The position numbers and the translations under genes are program-made. Source: DAOVRD01 sp964605915 (GTDB lineage: Bacteria > Planctomycetota > Brocadiia > SM23-32). Taken from it: a stretch of 31,752 nt of DNA. Positions 23,355-31,551 of this stretch are shown here, in pieces. The stretch lies in the NCBI GenBank assembly GCA_964605915.1, contig CAZSET010000009.1:1-31752 (forward strand), in the 5' to 3' direction. Every line of letters begins with the position of its first letter. Positions within the stretch are counted from its first letter, which is position 1. The notes beneath the pieces were generated by a model. It searched no databases and was not told the origin of the DNA. It was given only the letters and a program-made list of their open reading frames with translations.

Positions 23355-23945
23355 ATGTGGATCAAGCTGACTGGCGACCTGGGCAGGCCGTTGTTTGCCA
23401 ACCTGAAGCGGATCAGCGCCGTCCGCCAACCGGCGGAGGGCGCGACCGGTGCACGCCTGGCATTCCTGTCCGGCTCGAACGTGTACGTCCGCGAGAGCGT
23501 GGACAAGCTGATGCAGAAGATCAGCCGCCGCGGCGCAGATGTCGGCCTATGGATCACGCTGACGAACGAGTTCGGCAAACCGGTAGGCGTGAACCTGGAA
23601 CGAGCCCGTCTCGTGCGCCGCGGCCCGGGCACTTTCGGCGGTTCCATGGTCGTCTTCCTGCCTGAGTTCGGCCTCTACGTCAAGGAATCGCCGGCCGAGA
23701 TACGCGCGGTCTTGGGCGAGCACGCGAACAGGGAGTCAGCCGATGCGTGGATCAAGCTGACCTCCGACGAGAAGAAGTCAGTTCTGGTCAATGCCACCCG
23801 CATGGCGACCGTTCGTATGGGGCCGGCCGCGGCCAGCGGCGCCTTCCTCACGTTCGTCGGAGGCGGCCAGGTCTGCGTGAATGAGTCCCCGGCCGAGGTC
23901 ATGAACGTTGTCCGGGGTCTGGCGGAAAGCGAAGGGGGCGGCTGA
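23355..23945 (+). CDS. Three tandem FlbD-like domains
   Basis: ATG 23355 follows GGAGAAAGG. The 196 residues are three copies of a ~57-residue unit at about 2-57, 66-121 and 132-189. Each starts W-I-x-L-T and continues with an Asn and Arg-rich strand, VR, a hydrophobic VxF strand, and V-x-E-S near the end (WIKLTGDLGRPLFANLKRI...VYVRESVDKLM). The pattern resembles FlbD, the small protein of flagellar operons (IKLT..NG...lN...I....V.ES). No flagellar genes are near. It may be a binding or scaffold protein of the cytoplasm. The repeat structure is certain; the FlbD kinship is by motif only. Confidence 0.75.
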   Translation: MWIKLTGDLGRPLFANLKRISAVRQPAEGATGARLAFLSGSNVYVRESVDKLMQKISRRGADVGLWITLTNEFGKPVGVNLERARLVRRGPGTFGGSMVVFLPEFGLYVKESPAEIRAVLGEHANRESADAWIKLTSDEKKSVLVNATRMATVRMGPAAASGAFLTFVGGGQVCVNESPAEVMNVVRGLAESEGGG

Positions 23946-23955
23946 TAGACCAGAC

Positions 23956-24001
23956 GGCCCGACCCGGGCCGTTGACAACGGCGCCTCCGCGCGGGGCGCC
24001 G
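23956..24001 (+). terminator. Two stem-loops after the FlbD-like gene
   Basis: GGCCCG/CGGGCC (23956-23970, 3-base loop) and CGGCGCC/GGCGCCG (23979-24001, 9-base loop) begin 10 bases after the stop. No T tract follows, so factor-independent termination is uncertain. Confidence 0.3.
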
Positions 24002-24098
24002 CCGCGGTGCAGCCTTCGCACGGCCGACGTCTGCTCCTCGTCCGGAAGGTCGCGTTCTCTCCCACGCCACTTCAGGCAGCCCCGGACTGCCGGAAGTG

Positions 24099-24128
24099 TT
24101 GACACCCGACACGTGATGGGTGTATTAT
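24099..24128 (+). promoter_or_regulatory. Strong sigma-70-type promoter for the radical-SAM gene
   Basis: TTGACA (24099-24104), an 18-base spacer and TATTAT (24123-24128), 67 bases before the ATG. It is one of the best promoter matches in the window. Confidence 0.6.
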
Positions 24129-24195
24129 GTCGTCGCTCCGCAGGCATCACATGCGATGGCGGACGCAGTCCTGACGCACGCGCGGGGCATTCGCC

Positions 24196-25392
24196 ATGGA
24201 AACGGACGAGAAACTGGCAGTCCTGGCCGATGGCTCGCGTTACGACCTTTCGTGCGCGTGCGGCACCCGGCGCGGCACGGACCACAGGCAGCGGGCCAAG
24301 GATGGCCTCTGGCTCTACCCCGTCTCCGTTCCCCGCGGGGGCGACTCCGTGATGCTGAAGACGCTGCTCTCGAACGCCTGCGTGAACGATTGCCTCTACT
24401 GCCCTTTCCGCCGCGAGCGGGACTTTCGCCGCTGCACGCTTCAGCCGCAGGAGATCGCCGGCGCGTTCATGGCCTACGTGCGGCGGAAGAAGGTCTCCGG
24501 GCTCTTCCTCTCTTCGGGCGTCTTCGGCGGGCCGGACCACACGATGGACCGTATGATCGCCGTGGCCCGTCTGCTGCGCGGGAAGCATGAGTACGGGGGC
24601 TACGTGCATCTGAAGATCATTCCCGGGGCCTCGGACGCGGCGGTCGAAGAAGCTCTGTCGCTTGCCGACGCCGTGTCTCTCAACGTGGAAGCCCCCACGC
24701 GCGCGGCGTTCCGAACGCTTTCGTCCAGCAAGGACTATGATCGCGACGTAGTGCGCCCGATCCGGCTCATGAGCCGTTTGACGGCGAAGGGCGCCCGGCA
24801 CGAAGGCGTCAGGCAGACGACCCAGTTCGTTGTCGGCGCGGCCGACGAGACGGACGCCCAGATCGTCCGCGCCACATTTGGGCTCTACAAGCGCCTCGGC
24901 CTCGGCCGGGTCTACTTCAGCGCCTACCAGCGGGGGCTGGGCGACCCCGACCTGCCCGGCGAGCGCGCCCTCCCGGCCAGGCCGCAGGACCCGCTTACCC
25001 GGGAGCATCGCCTCTACCAGGTGGACTGGCTGATCCGCAAGTACGGCTTCGCGGACGACGAGATACCCTTCGGGCCGGACGGGAACCTGTCGCTCGACGC
25101 CGACCCAAAGGAGCTCTGGGCGAGGCGCCATCCCGAGTTCTTCCCCGTGGACGTCAACCGCACGGGCAGACTGGAGCTGCTTCGCGTCCCGGGCTTCGGC
25201 CCCATCACGGTGAGGCGCATCCTCGACCTGCGCAGGGACAGGGGCCGGATTCGCTCCATCGAGCAGTTGGGAAAGCCGGGCAAGAGGCTGAGCAAGGCGG
25301 CCCGCTACGTCAAGTTCGGCCGGCCCCGGGCCGTTGCTGTTCGGCCCGCGCGGGTGGAGGCTGGCGCGCCCGGCCTTCGTCGGGTATGCTGA
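24196..25392 (+). CDS. Radical-SAM protein, putative DNA modification/repair type
   Basis: The 398-residue product has the radical-SAM cluster motif CVNDCLYC (Cys62, Cys66, Cys69) preceded by the YDLSCACGT motif at 16-24. These and FLSSGVFGGPDHTMDRM, YVHLKIIPG and SLNVEAPT match the family annotated as 'putative DNA modification/repair radical SAM protein' (TIGR03916). A C-terminal helix-hairpin-helix at about 325-348 (LELLRVPGFGPITVRRILDLR) supports nucleic-acid binding. The family's usual neighbour is a uracil-DNA-glycosylase-like protein (TIGR03915); none is seen here. ATG 24196 has a weak ribosome binding site. The reaction is unknown. The last 25 residues are Arg/Ala-rich and may be poorly conserved. 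Confidence 0.88.
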   Translation: METDEKLAVLADGSRYDLSCACGTRRGTDHRQRAKDGLWLYPVSVPRGGDSVMLKTLLSNACVNDCLYCPFRRERDFRRCTLQPQEIAGAFMAYVRRKKVSGLFLSSGVFGGPDHTMDRMIAVARLLRGKHEYGGYVHLKIIPGASDAAVEEALSLADAVSLNVEAPTRAAFRTLSSSKDYDRDVVRPIRLMSRLTAKGARHEGVRQTTQFVVGAADETDAQIVRATFGLYKRLGLGRVYFSAYQRGLGDPDLPGERALPARPQDPLTREHRLYQVDWLIRKYGFADDEIPFGPDGNLSLDADPKELWARRHPEFFPVDVNRTGRLELLRVPGFGPITVRRILDLRRDRGRIRSIEQLGKPGKRLSKAARYVKFGRPRAVAVRPARVEAGAPGLRRVC

Positions 25393-25489
25393 GCCCCCGC
25401 CGAAGCTCAGCCGAGGGGCGGAAGGCAACCGCCACGATAGAGAGAACACGCGAGGCAACCGGCACGCCATGAACGGAGGCCGCTGGGCA

Positions 25490-26239
25490 ATGGAGAGGTT
25501 CTGCTTCGTCGCATGCATTTCGATCAGCCTGCCGGTTCTCGTCGGCTGCGCGTTCGCCCGCAAAGGCGAGCCCGTCCAGACGGGCCAACACGCCCAGTCG
25601 TTCGAGACACAGATCCTCAAGACGGTGCGGATCAACTACCTGCTCTACCTGCCATCCGAATACGGCAAGGCCAAGCGCGAATGGCCGCTCATGGTCTTCC
25701 TGCACGGGGCGGGAGAACGCGGGGACGACCTGGAGCTGGTCGCAGTGCACGGGCCGCCGAAGCTCGTCGCCGAAGGCCGGGAGTTCCCCTTCATCATCGT
25801 CTCGCCCCAGTGTCCCAAGGAGGCGTGGTGGCCGGGTGAATTGGACGCTCTGAAGGCCCTGCTCGATGACGTCGTGCGCACGTACTCAGTAGACGAGGAC
25901 CGAGTCTACCTGACTGGCCTGAGCATGGGCGGCTTCGGCACGTGGGCCTGGGCGATAGAGGAGCCGGATAGGTTCGCGGCAATCGTGCCGATCTGCGGAC
26001 GCGGCGATCCTGAGAAGGTCGCGCGGATTGCCCACGTGCCCGCGTGGGTCTTCCACGGCGCCAAGGACCAGACCGTTCCTCTCGAGGCCTCGCAGGAGAT
26101 GGTGGACGCCCTGAAGGCTGCCGGAGCCGAGCCGGAGTTCACCGTCTACCCCGAGGCCGGCCACGACTCGTGGACGGCGACGTACGAGAACCAGGAACTC
26201 TACGACTGGCTGTTGGCGCAACGCCGCGATGGGCAGTAG
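25490..26239 (+). CDS. Lipoprotein alpha/beta-hydrolase (carboxylesterase / LpqC-like)
   Basis: ATG 25490 is preferred because GGAGG lies about 11 bases upstream; ATG 25469 is the in-frame alternative. The N-terminus MERFCFVACISISLPVLVGC is a lipoprotein signal with Cys20. The hydrolase core has the oxyanion strand VFLHGAGERGDD, the nucleophile elbow GLSMGGFGTW with Ser145, Asp193 in HGAKDQTVP and His225 in EAGHDSW. This is the phospholipase/carboxylesterase and polyhydroxybutyrate-depolymerase-like group of predicted esterases. It should cleave carboxyl esters in the periplasm or on the surface; the substrate is unknown. It sits between the radical-SAM and methyltransferase genes with small gaps on the same strand. 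Confidence 0.85.
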   Translation: MERFCFVACISISLPVLVGCAFARKGEPVQTGQHAQSFETQILKTVRINYLLYLPSEYGKAKREWPLMVFLHGAGERGDDLELVAVHGPPKLVAEGREFPFIIVSPQCPKEAWWPGELDALKALLDDVVRTYSVDEDRVYLTGLSMGGFGTWAWAIEEPDRFAAIVPICGRGDPEKVARIAHVPAWVFHGAKDQTVPLEASQEMVDALKAAGAEPEFTVYPEAGHDSWTATYENQELYDWLLAQRRDGQ

Positions 26240-26268
26240 CGCCCTGACCGGGGCGAGAGGGTGCGAAC

Positions 26269-27138
26269 TTGGACTTCGCGGCATTCATGCAGATCCAAGA
26301 AACCGTCCTGCTGGACGGCGCCATGGGGACCGAGCTCGACAAACGCGGCCTGATGGGGCGCGCCAGCAATAACCTCACCGCGCCCGAGGCGGTGCTGGCA
26401 ATCCACCGCGAGTACGCCGCGTGCGGATGCCTGGCCCTGACCACAAACACGCTTTCTATGAACCGTGTCTACCTCGAGACGCACAACATGGACGTGGACG
26501 TGCTCGAGGTGAACCTGGCCGCAGCGGAGCTTGCCGGGCAAGCCGCCGGGGAAGGCGTCTACGTGCTCGGCGACATCAGCCCGACCGGCCAGTTTCTGGA
26601 ACCGTACGGCACCTACCAGGAATCGCAATTCCGTGAGACATTTGCGGAGCAGGCCGCGATCCTCGCGCAGGGCGGCGTGGACGGGTTCATCATCGAGACC
26701 ATGTTCGACCTGCGGGAGGCAGTCTGCGCTCTGCGCGCCTGCAAGGACGTTGCGCCGCTGCCGGTGATCGTCTCGATCGCCTTCTCCACGGAGGCCGACG
26801 GCGGCCGAATCATCATGGGCAACACGGCCGCGGAATGTGCGGCGCAACTGACGGAAGCAGGCGCCGACGCCGTTGGGGCCAACTGCGGCGATCTGGATCC
26901 CATGCAGATGGCCGCAGTCGTCGGCCTCATGAAGGCGGCAACGGACCTTCCCGTCCTCGCCCAGCCGAACGCCGGCAGGCCCAGGCTGGTGGGCGGCGAG
27001 ACGGTGTTCGACATGGAGCCCGAGGCGTTCGCCGCAGGCATCAGGGAATGCATCCGCGCCGGCGCGCGCCTCGTGGGCGGCTGCTGCGGGACGACACCCG
27101 CCCACATGCGGGTTCTGGCGGATGTACTCCGAAGCTGA
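26269..27138 (+). CDS. Homocysteine S-methyltransferase-family protein
   Basis: The TTG start at 26269 follows GCGAGAGGG. The 289-residue barrel has LDGAMGTEL at 15-23, TTNTLSMNR, GDISPTGQFLEPYG and GFIIETMFDLREA. The zinc ligands are Cys206 in GANCGD and Cys272/Cys273 in GGCCGTTPAHM. This is the N-terminal, homocysteine-binding module of MetH-type enzymes or a stand-alone methyltransferase; no cobalamin or folate domain follows within 100 bases. It may transfer methyl groups from a corrinoid protein or a methylated sulfur compound. Thirty bases separate it from the esterase. Confidence 0.88.
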   Translation: MDFAAFMQIQETVLLDGAMGTELDKRGLMGRASNNLTAPEAVLAIHREYAACGCLALTTNTLSMNRVYLETHNMDVDVLEVNLAAAELAGQAAGEGVYVLGDISPTGQFLEPYGTYQESQFRETFAEQAAILAQGGVDGFIIETMFDLREAVCALRACKDVAPLPVIVSIAFSTEADGGRIIMGNTAAECAAQLTEAGADAVGANCGDLDPMQMAAVVGLMKAATDLPVLAQPNAGRPRLVGGETVFDMEPEAFAAGIRECIRAGARLVGGCCGTTPAHMRVLADVLRS

Positions 27139-27151
27139 CGCGTCCGGCTGG

Positions 27152-27181
27152 TTGACGGCCTGGCCGGGCGTCTCGTATATT
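27152..27181 (+). promoter_or_regulatory. Sigma-70-type promoter for the class I methyltransferase
   Basis: TTGACG (27152-27157), an 18-base spacer and TATATT (27176-27181), 65 bases before the ATG at 27247. Confidence 0.5.
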
Positions 27182-27246
27182 CGCATGTTCGATCTCGCCG
27201 GATGGCTTCCACGATCTTGCCCGACTGACGTTCTGGAGCCGACCCG

Positions 27247-28020
27247 ATGAAGCGCGTCGACTACGATGCCCACCTCTACAAGACCTACCAGGAGGGTCGT
27301 GCGCTCTCCGAAGACACCGCCCGTCTGTGGATCAAGACCGTGGGAAAGTACCTGCCGGGGCGGTCGGGACTGGTGATCCTGGACCTCGGTTGCGGCACAG
27401 GCAGGTTCTCGGGCCTGCTCGCAGAGCACTGCCACGCGCGGGTCATCGGCGTGGATCCCTCAGTCAAGATGCTGAGCATCGCCAGGAAGAACGCGGGGGA
27501 CGCGGCTATCTCATACCTGGAGGGCTGTGCAGAGAGCATGCCCGTCGGTGACGAGGAGTGCGACGCGGCCTTTCTTTCGATGGTCGTGCACCACGTGGAC
27601 GATTTCCCGCGCTGCTGCCGCGAACTGCGTCGGGTCCTTCGACCGCTCGGCAGAGCCATCGTTCGCAACGCGTTCAGGGATCGGTTGAGCTCGGTTAGAG
27701 GCTTCGAGTTCTGGCCGAGCGCCAAGGCACTGGAGGAAAGGCGCCTGCCGAGCATCAATGAGGTCGTGGACGCGTTCCTCGCGAGCGGTTTCAGCAAGAT
27801 CGCGCAGGAAGTGGTCACACAACAGATTGACGCCAGTCTGCGCGATCACTTGGAGAGGATGAAGAAGAAGGCCATATCGGTCTTCGAGTTGATCTCCGAC
27901 GAGGAGTTCCAGGCCGGCCTGGCGGCGATGGAGAAGGCGGCGGAACGCGAGAGCCGGCCTTCACCGGTCATGGATGAAATAGATATGCTTGTCTTCGAGA
28001 AGACTGCAACTGCGGCATGA
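27247..28020 (+). CDS. Class I SAM-dependent methyltransferase
   Basis: The 257-residue Rossmann-type methyltransferase has motif I VILDLGCGTGRFS at 43-55, the acidic end of strand 2 in GVDPS (68-72), a SMPVGDEECDAAFLSMVVHHVDD region and motif RRVLRPLGRAIVRNAF. It resembles UbiE/COQ5-like or arsenite-type small-molecule methylases of the Methyltransf_11 group; the substrate is not deducible. The C-terminal half (LRDHLERMKKKAISVFELISDEEF) is helical. The ATG at 27247 follows GGAGCC. Confidence 0.88.
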   Translation: MKRVDYDAHLYKTYQEGRALSEDTARLWIKTVGKYLPGRSGLVILDLGCGTGRFSGLLAEHCHARVIGVDPSVKMLSIARKNAGDAAISYLEGCAESMPVGDEECDAAFLSMVVHHVDDFPRCCRELRRVLRPLGRAIVRNAFRDRLSSVRGFEFWPSAKALEERRLPSINEVVDAFLASGFSKIAQEVVTQQIDASLRDHLERMKKKAISVFELISDEEFQAGLAAMEKAAERESRPSPVMDEIDMLVFEKTATAA

Positions 28021-28132
28021 CCGCCGCGAGCCGGGCCTGTGGCGCCGCGGGCCGGAGCTGCGCCGAAGCACGCGACGGGAAGGCGGCGGCTCACCGCCAG
28101 ACCCTCTTACAGACAGATGGGTGCACGGGACT

Positions 28133-28978
28133 ATGAAATTCGCCAAATACCACGGCCTGGGCAACGACTACATCGTCCTCGATCCTGCCGACCTCGGGCG
28201 GGAACTCACACCGGAACAGATACGCCTCGTCTGCCACCGGAACTACGGCGTGGGTTCGGATGGAATCCTGCTCGGCCCTCTGTCGACGGATGAGTGCGAC
28301 TTCGCGGTGCGCATATTCAACCCGGACGGCAGCGAAGCCGAGAAGAGCGGCAACGGACTGCGCATCTTCTGCCGGTGGCTCTGGGACACGGGGCGCGTCG
28401 GCAGCGAGGAGTTCACCGTGCTGACTGCCGGCGGCCAGGTGCAGGCGCAGGTGCGCGAAAGCGGCAAGATGGTCACTGTCGAGATGGGGCGCGTCAGCTT
28501 CGAGAGCACGCGCATACCTGTGGCCGGCCCGTCGCGCGAGGTGCTTCGGGAGGAGATCAAAGTCGGGGACGAGGCCCTGACCTACTGCGCCGCAACCGTC
28601 GGCAATCCGCATTGCGTGATCCTGCGCGACGAGCCGACGGAGCAAGACGCCCGAACGCTGGGGCCGGCGATCGAGACCGACCACCGTTTCCCCAACCGGA
28701 CCAACGTCCAGTTCATGGCGGTGCTGGACCGCGCGAATATTCGCATCGAGATATGGGAGCGCGGGGCCGGTTACACGCTGGCCTCGGGCAGCAGCGCCTG
28801 CGCGTCCGCCGCCGTGGCGCACAAACTAGAGCTGTGCGACGCCCGGGTGACCGTGCACATGCCCGGCGGCTCCCTGGACATCGCCATCGACGGGGATTTC
28901 GCGATGACCATGACGGGGCCGGTCGTCAAGGTCCTGCAAGGCACCGTCAGCCCGGAAGCATTCGACCAGGAAGTCTGA
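28133..28978 (+). CDS. dapF: DapF-like diaminopimelate epimerase with both catalytic cysteines replaced by serine
   Basis: The 281-residue protein aligns by motif to diaminopimelate epimerase (converts LL- to meso-diaminopimelate for lysine and peptidoglycan): FAKYHGLGNDYIVLD at 3-17, NYGVGSDGILLG, IFNPDGSEAEKSGNGLR, VGNPHCVI, RTNVQFM and WERGAGYTLASGSSACAS. The first catalytic cysteine (AxxCGNG in the family) is Ser72 (AGC). The second (TxACGSG) is Ser218 (TCG). The glycine-rich frames are intact, so this is not decay. It could be a serine-type subfamily or an isomerase of another substrate. ATG 28133 is chosen because the KFxKYHGLGND start is the family's N-terminus. The gene is 19 bases before rsmA. 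Confidence 0.82.
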   Translation: MKFAKYHGLGNDYIVLDPADLGRELTPEQIRLVCHRNYGVGSDGILLGPLSTDECDFAVRIFNPDGSEAEKSGNGLRIFCRWLWDTGRVGSEEFTVLTAGGQVQAQVRESGKMVTVEMGRVSFESTRIPVAGPSREVLREEIKVGDEALTYCAATVGNPHCVILRDEPTEQDARTLGPAIETDHRFPNRTNVQFMAVLDRANIRIEIWERGAGYTLASGSSACASAAVAHKLELCDARVTVHMPGGSLDIAIDGDFAMTMTGPVVKVLQGTVSPEAFDQEV

Positions 28979-28997
28979 GCACCCCGAAGGGGCGACC

Positions 28998-29891
28998 ATG
29001 CAAGCGGCAGACAGCCCCGCTCCGCTGGACCGCCACCCTCGCGACGTCATGCGCGAGCACGGCTTCCGGACCAGGAAGCGCCTGGGGCAGAACTTTCTGG
29101 TCGCGCCGGACAACCTGCGTCGCGTCGCGGATGCGGCGGACCTTTGCGGACGCGACATCGTGCTGGAAATCGGCACCGGCCTGGGCAGGCTGACGGCGCT
29201 GCTCGCTGAGCGCACCGGCTATGTCCTCTCCGTCGAGATCGACCGGGGGCTCTTTCGGATCGCCTCGGAGAACCTGGGCGAATTGGGAAACGTCCGCCTG
29301 CTCTGCTGCGACTTCCTGGAGAGCAAGCACCGCATAAACCCTCGCGTCACGGCCGCGGCCGGGGAAGCCCTGAGCAGCCACCAGGGGCCGCTCAAGGTGG
29401 TCAGCAACCTGCCCTACGCCATCAGCTCCCCCGCCATCGTGAACCTGCTGGAGTGGGAGGTCCCCGTGGGGGAGCTGTACCTCATGGTGCAGAAAGAAGT
29501 CGCCGACCGGCTGACGGCCGAGCCCGGCGGCAAGGAGTACGGTCCCCTCACGGTTTACGTGGCCTACTGGGCGACGGCGGAAAAGCTCTTTGCCATGCCG
29601 CGCGCTGCATTCTGGCCGGTGCCTGAAGTCTCGTCGGCCCTGGTCAAGATAACGCGTCGCCCCGATCGAACGCGCACTGCGGGCTACGATGCCTTCTCGA
29701 AGGTCGTGGGGACGCTGTTCAGCCACAGACGCAAGATGCTGGCCAGCGTGCTGCGAGCAGGATGGGGCGAGGAAGTGGCGCGTGAAATCCCCGAGAAACT
29801 CGGCATCGACCCCCGCGTGCGCGCCGAGAAGCTGACTGTGGCCGACTTCGGAGCCATAGCGTCCCTGGCAGGCCCGCCCGAGTCGGCCTGA
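28998..29891 (+). CDS. rsmA: 16S rRNA dimethyladenosine transferase RsmA (KsgA)
   Basis: The 297-residue enzyme dimethylates two adjacent adenines near the 3' end of 16S rRNA. It has RLGQNFL at 28-34, motif I LEIGTGLGRLT at 56-66, SVEIDRGLF, the adenine-binding NLPY at 137-140, MVQKEVADRL and the RRKML-containing C-terminal helical domain. An insert of about 20 residues (RINPRVTAAAGEALSSHQG) separates motif III from NLPY. ATG 28998 follows CGAAGGGGCGACC. It is probably co-transcribed with the DapF-like gene. It ends 6 bases from the stop of the convergent coiled-coil gene, with no terminator between. Confidence 0.93.
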   Translation: MQAADSPAPLDRHPRDVMREHGFRTRKRLGQNFLVAPDNLRRVADAADLCGRDIVLEIGTGLGRLTALLAERTGYVLSVEIDRGLFRIASENLGELGNVRLLCCDFLESKHRINPRVTAAAGEALSSHQGPLKVVSNLPYAISSPAIVNLLEWEVPVGELYLMVQKEVADRLTAEPGGKEYGPLTVYVAYWATAEKLFAMPRAAFWPVPEVSSALVKITRRPDRTRTAGYDAFSKVVGTLFSHRRKMLASVLRAGWGEEVAREIPEKLGIDPRVRAEKLTVADFGAIASLAGPPESA

Positions 29892-29897
29892 GCCCCC

Positions 29898-30786
29898 TTA
29901 CTCGTCCTGCAAGTCCTCGTCGAAGTCGTCGGGGGGGCCTTCCTCGCCGGCTCCGGCCATCTCTGCCGGATACTCCTCGTCACCTTCCGCCGGCTGCGGC
30001 TCAATGGCGACGGCCCGCAGTATCTCTCCTTCCCCTTGCTCTTCCTCCGGCTCCTCGCCGTCGGCCATCTCCTTGGCCTGCTGTTCCCACTCCTCGAACT
30101 CGCCCTCGTCCTCGGGGGCCCCCCGGGAGCGCGACCTCATCCGGGACGCCCAGCAGGGACCGTTCCGCGCGATCTCTGCTGCGGACCATGCCCTCGATGC
30201 TCTCGATACGGCTGATGCCCATCTGGAGTTCGGCCTTCATCTGCTCCAGGATGCCGGACACGGAGCTATCGAACGAGCTCAGGACGCTGCCCAGCTCGGC
30301 CTGAAAGGTCTTGGCCAGGACGGCGCGGAACTCCTCCAGCCTGTCGAACAGGTTGGGGATGCGATTCTCCACTTCGGACACCCGCTCGCGAAACCGATTG
30401 AGCTCCTCATCGGCGTAGCTGACTCGGGAGTCCAGCTTGGTCATGGCGTCAGAGAGCGAGCCGCTGCGCTGGTCGATCCTCTCCTCCAGCAGGTCGGCCT
30501 TCGAGTCGATCTTGCGCGTCACGCGCGCGTCGATCTGCCCGTCCCGGTCGTCGAGCCGCTGCTCGAAGTGGCTCTCCAGCTCGTTCAGTCGGTGCTGGAG
30601 CGCCCTCATGTCGTCCAGCAGGTCACGCACGGCGGTCAGCGCCCTGCCCGCCTTCTGCCGGCCCTTGACCAAGAGCAACTGCAGAAGCACGAAGACCACG
30701 ACGGCAATCACGGCGAGCCAGAAAAGCACCGGCGGTCCCCAATCGCCGCCACGGTGGATGCTAACTATCCAGTCCCAGATCTGCAT
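29898..30786 (-). CDS. Membrane-anchored coiled-coil protein, frameshifted near its acidic C-terminus
   Basis: ATG 30786 follows GAGGAGAACACC and is preferred over 30810. Residues 18-40 are a membrane helix (PPVLFWLAVIAVVVFVLLQLLLV). Residues about 45-225 form a long coiled coil (LDDMRALQHRLNELESHFEQ..., EELNRFRERVSEVENRI...). The frame from the start ends in an Arg/Gly-rich, shadow-like tail stopping at 30001, whereas the neighbouring frame from about 30140 to 29898 encodes a clean acidic tail (APEDEGEFEEWEQQAKEMADGEEPEEEQ...). One base less in the C6/G5 run at 30114-30124 joins the two. The function is unknown; it is likely an envelope scaffold. Confidence 0.65.
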
Positions 30787-30884
30787 CAGGTGTTCTCCTC
30801 TCTGAGGCACGCACAGGTCAGCCTTCCCCGACGATGCAATACTAGCAGAAAACGGCAGGCCGTCGCAACGCGGCAGGCGACCCG

Positions 30885-31532
30885 TCAGGCCTTGATGCCC
30901 AACACGTAGTGGCTGTAGAGCATCATCGCCTCGGCCGCCCTCTTCAGCCTGGCCAGATGGTCCAGCTCGCTGCGGCTGAGGCGCTGCTGCTGGCTCTCCA
31001 GAGACTCGACTTGCTGCCGGAGAGCAGTCAGGCGGTTTTCCACCAGCTCTTGCAGTTCCTGGCGGCGCTGCCGGGCGGCGTCCTTGATCTGCTCGTGGCG
31101 CTGCTCTCTGGTAACGTCCCCGCTACGGTAGACGCGCTGGACCTGGCCCATCACGTCCTGGTCCGCTTTGGCGACGCTGGCAGCCAACTGGTCCAGCTCC
31201 TGGATGCGGCCAAAGGCGGCCTGTGCACTCCAAGCTCCCTGGCGGATGGTCGGCGCCCCGCCCACCGAGCCCGGACCGGCCGCCTTCTCACGGTCGGAAC
31301 CGAGGCGTTTCCTCAACAGCTCGGGATCGATGTGCAGACGACCCGGTTCGCCCGTCTCGGCCATGTCCGTCCCCTTGGCGATGGCCTCGAGGTTGGACAG
31401 GGGCACGTTGACTATCTCGCCGCACTTGGGGCACGGCATCACGCCGCCGCCCTCCCAGGTCTTCTTCACCTTCAGCCTCTGCCCGCAAGCCTTGCAGCGC
31501 CAGCGGATGTAACCGTCGTCTTTCTCAGCCAT
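30885..31532 (-). CDS. Zinc-ribbon and coiled-coil protein, 215 aa
   Basis: ATG 31532 follows GGAAAGGACACC and is preferred over the frame start at 31571, which would overlap the cinA-like end. An N-terminal zinc ribbon has Cys13, Cys16, Cys34 and Cys37 (WRCKACGQRL...MPCPKCGE). A polar linker follows, then helices from about 108 to the end with strong heptads (QELVENRLTALRQQVESLESQQQRLSR). No membrane segment or catalytic motif is seen. It lies 98 bases upstream of the coiled-coil membrane gene on the same strand, and shared architecture suggests they work together, which is inference. Confidence 0.72.
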   Translation of the reverse strand: MAEKDDGYIRWRCKACGQRLKVKKTWEGGGVMPCPKCGEIVNVPLSNLEAIAKGTDMAETGEPGRLHIDPELLRKRLGSDREKAAGPGSVGGAPTIRQGAWSAQAAFGRIQELDQLAASVAKADQDVMGQVQRVYRSGDVTREQRHEQIKDAARQRRQELQELVENRLTALRQQVESLESQQQRLSRSELDHLARLKRAAEAMMLYSHYVLGIKA

Positions 31533-31551
31533 GGCACCCGGTGTCCTTTCC

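Noticed and set aside
23899..25635. 578-aa minus-strand frame opposite the radical-SAM gene
   Set aside because: It is a shadow of a conserved gene and spans its promoter.
28133..28978. DapF-like gene as a pseudogene because of missing cysteines
   Set aside because: The frame is complete and the other family motifs are intact.
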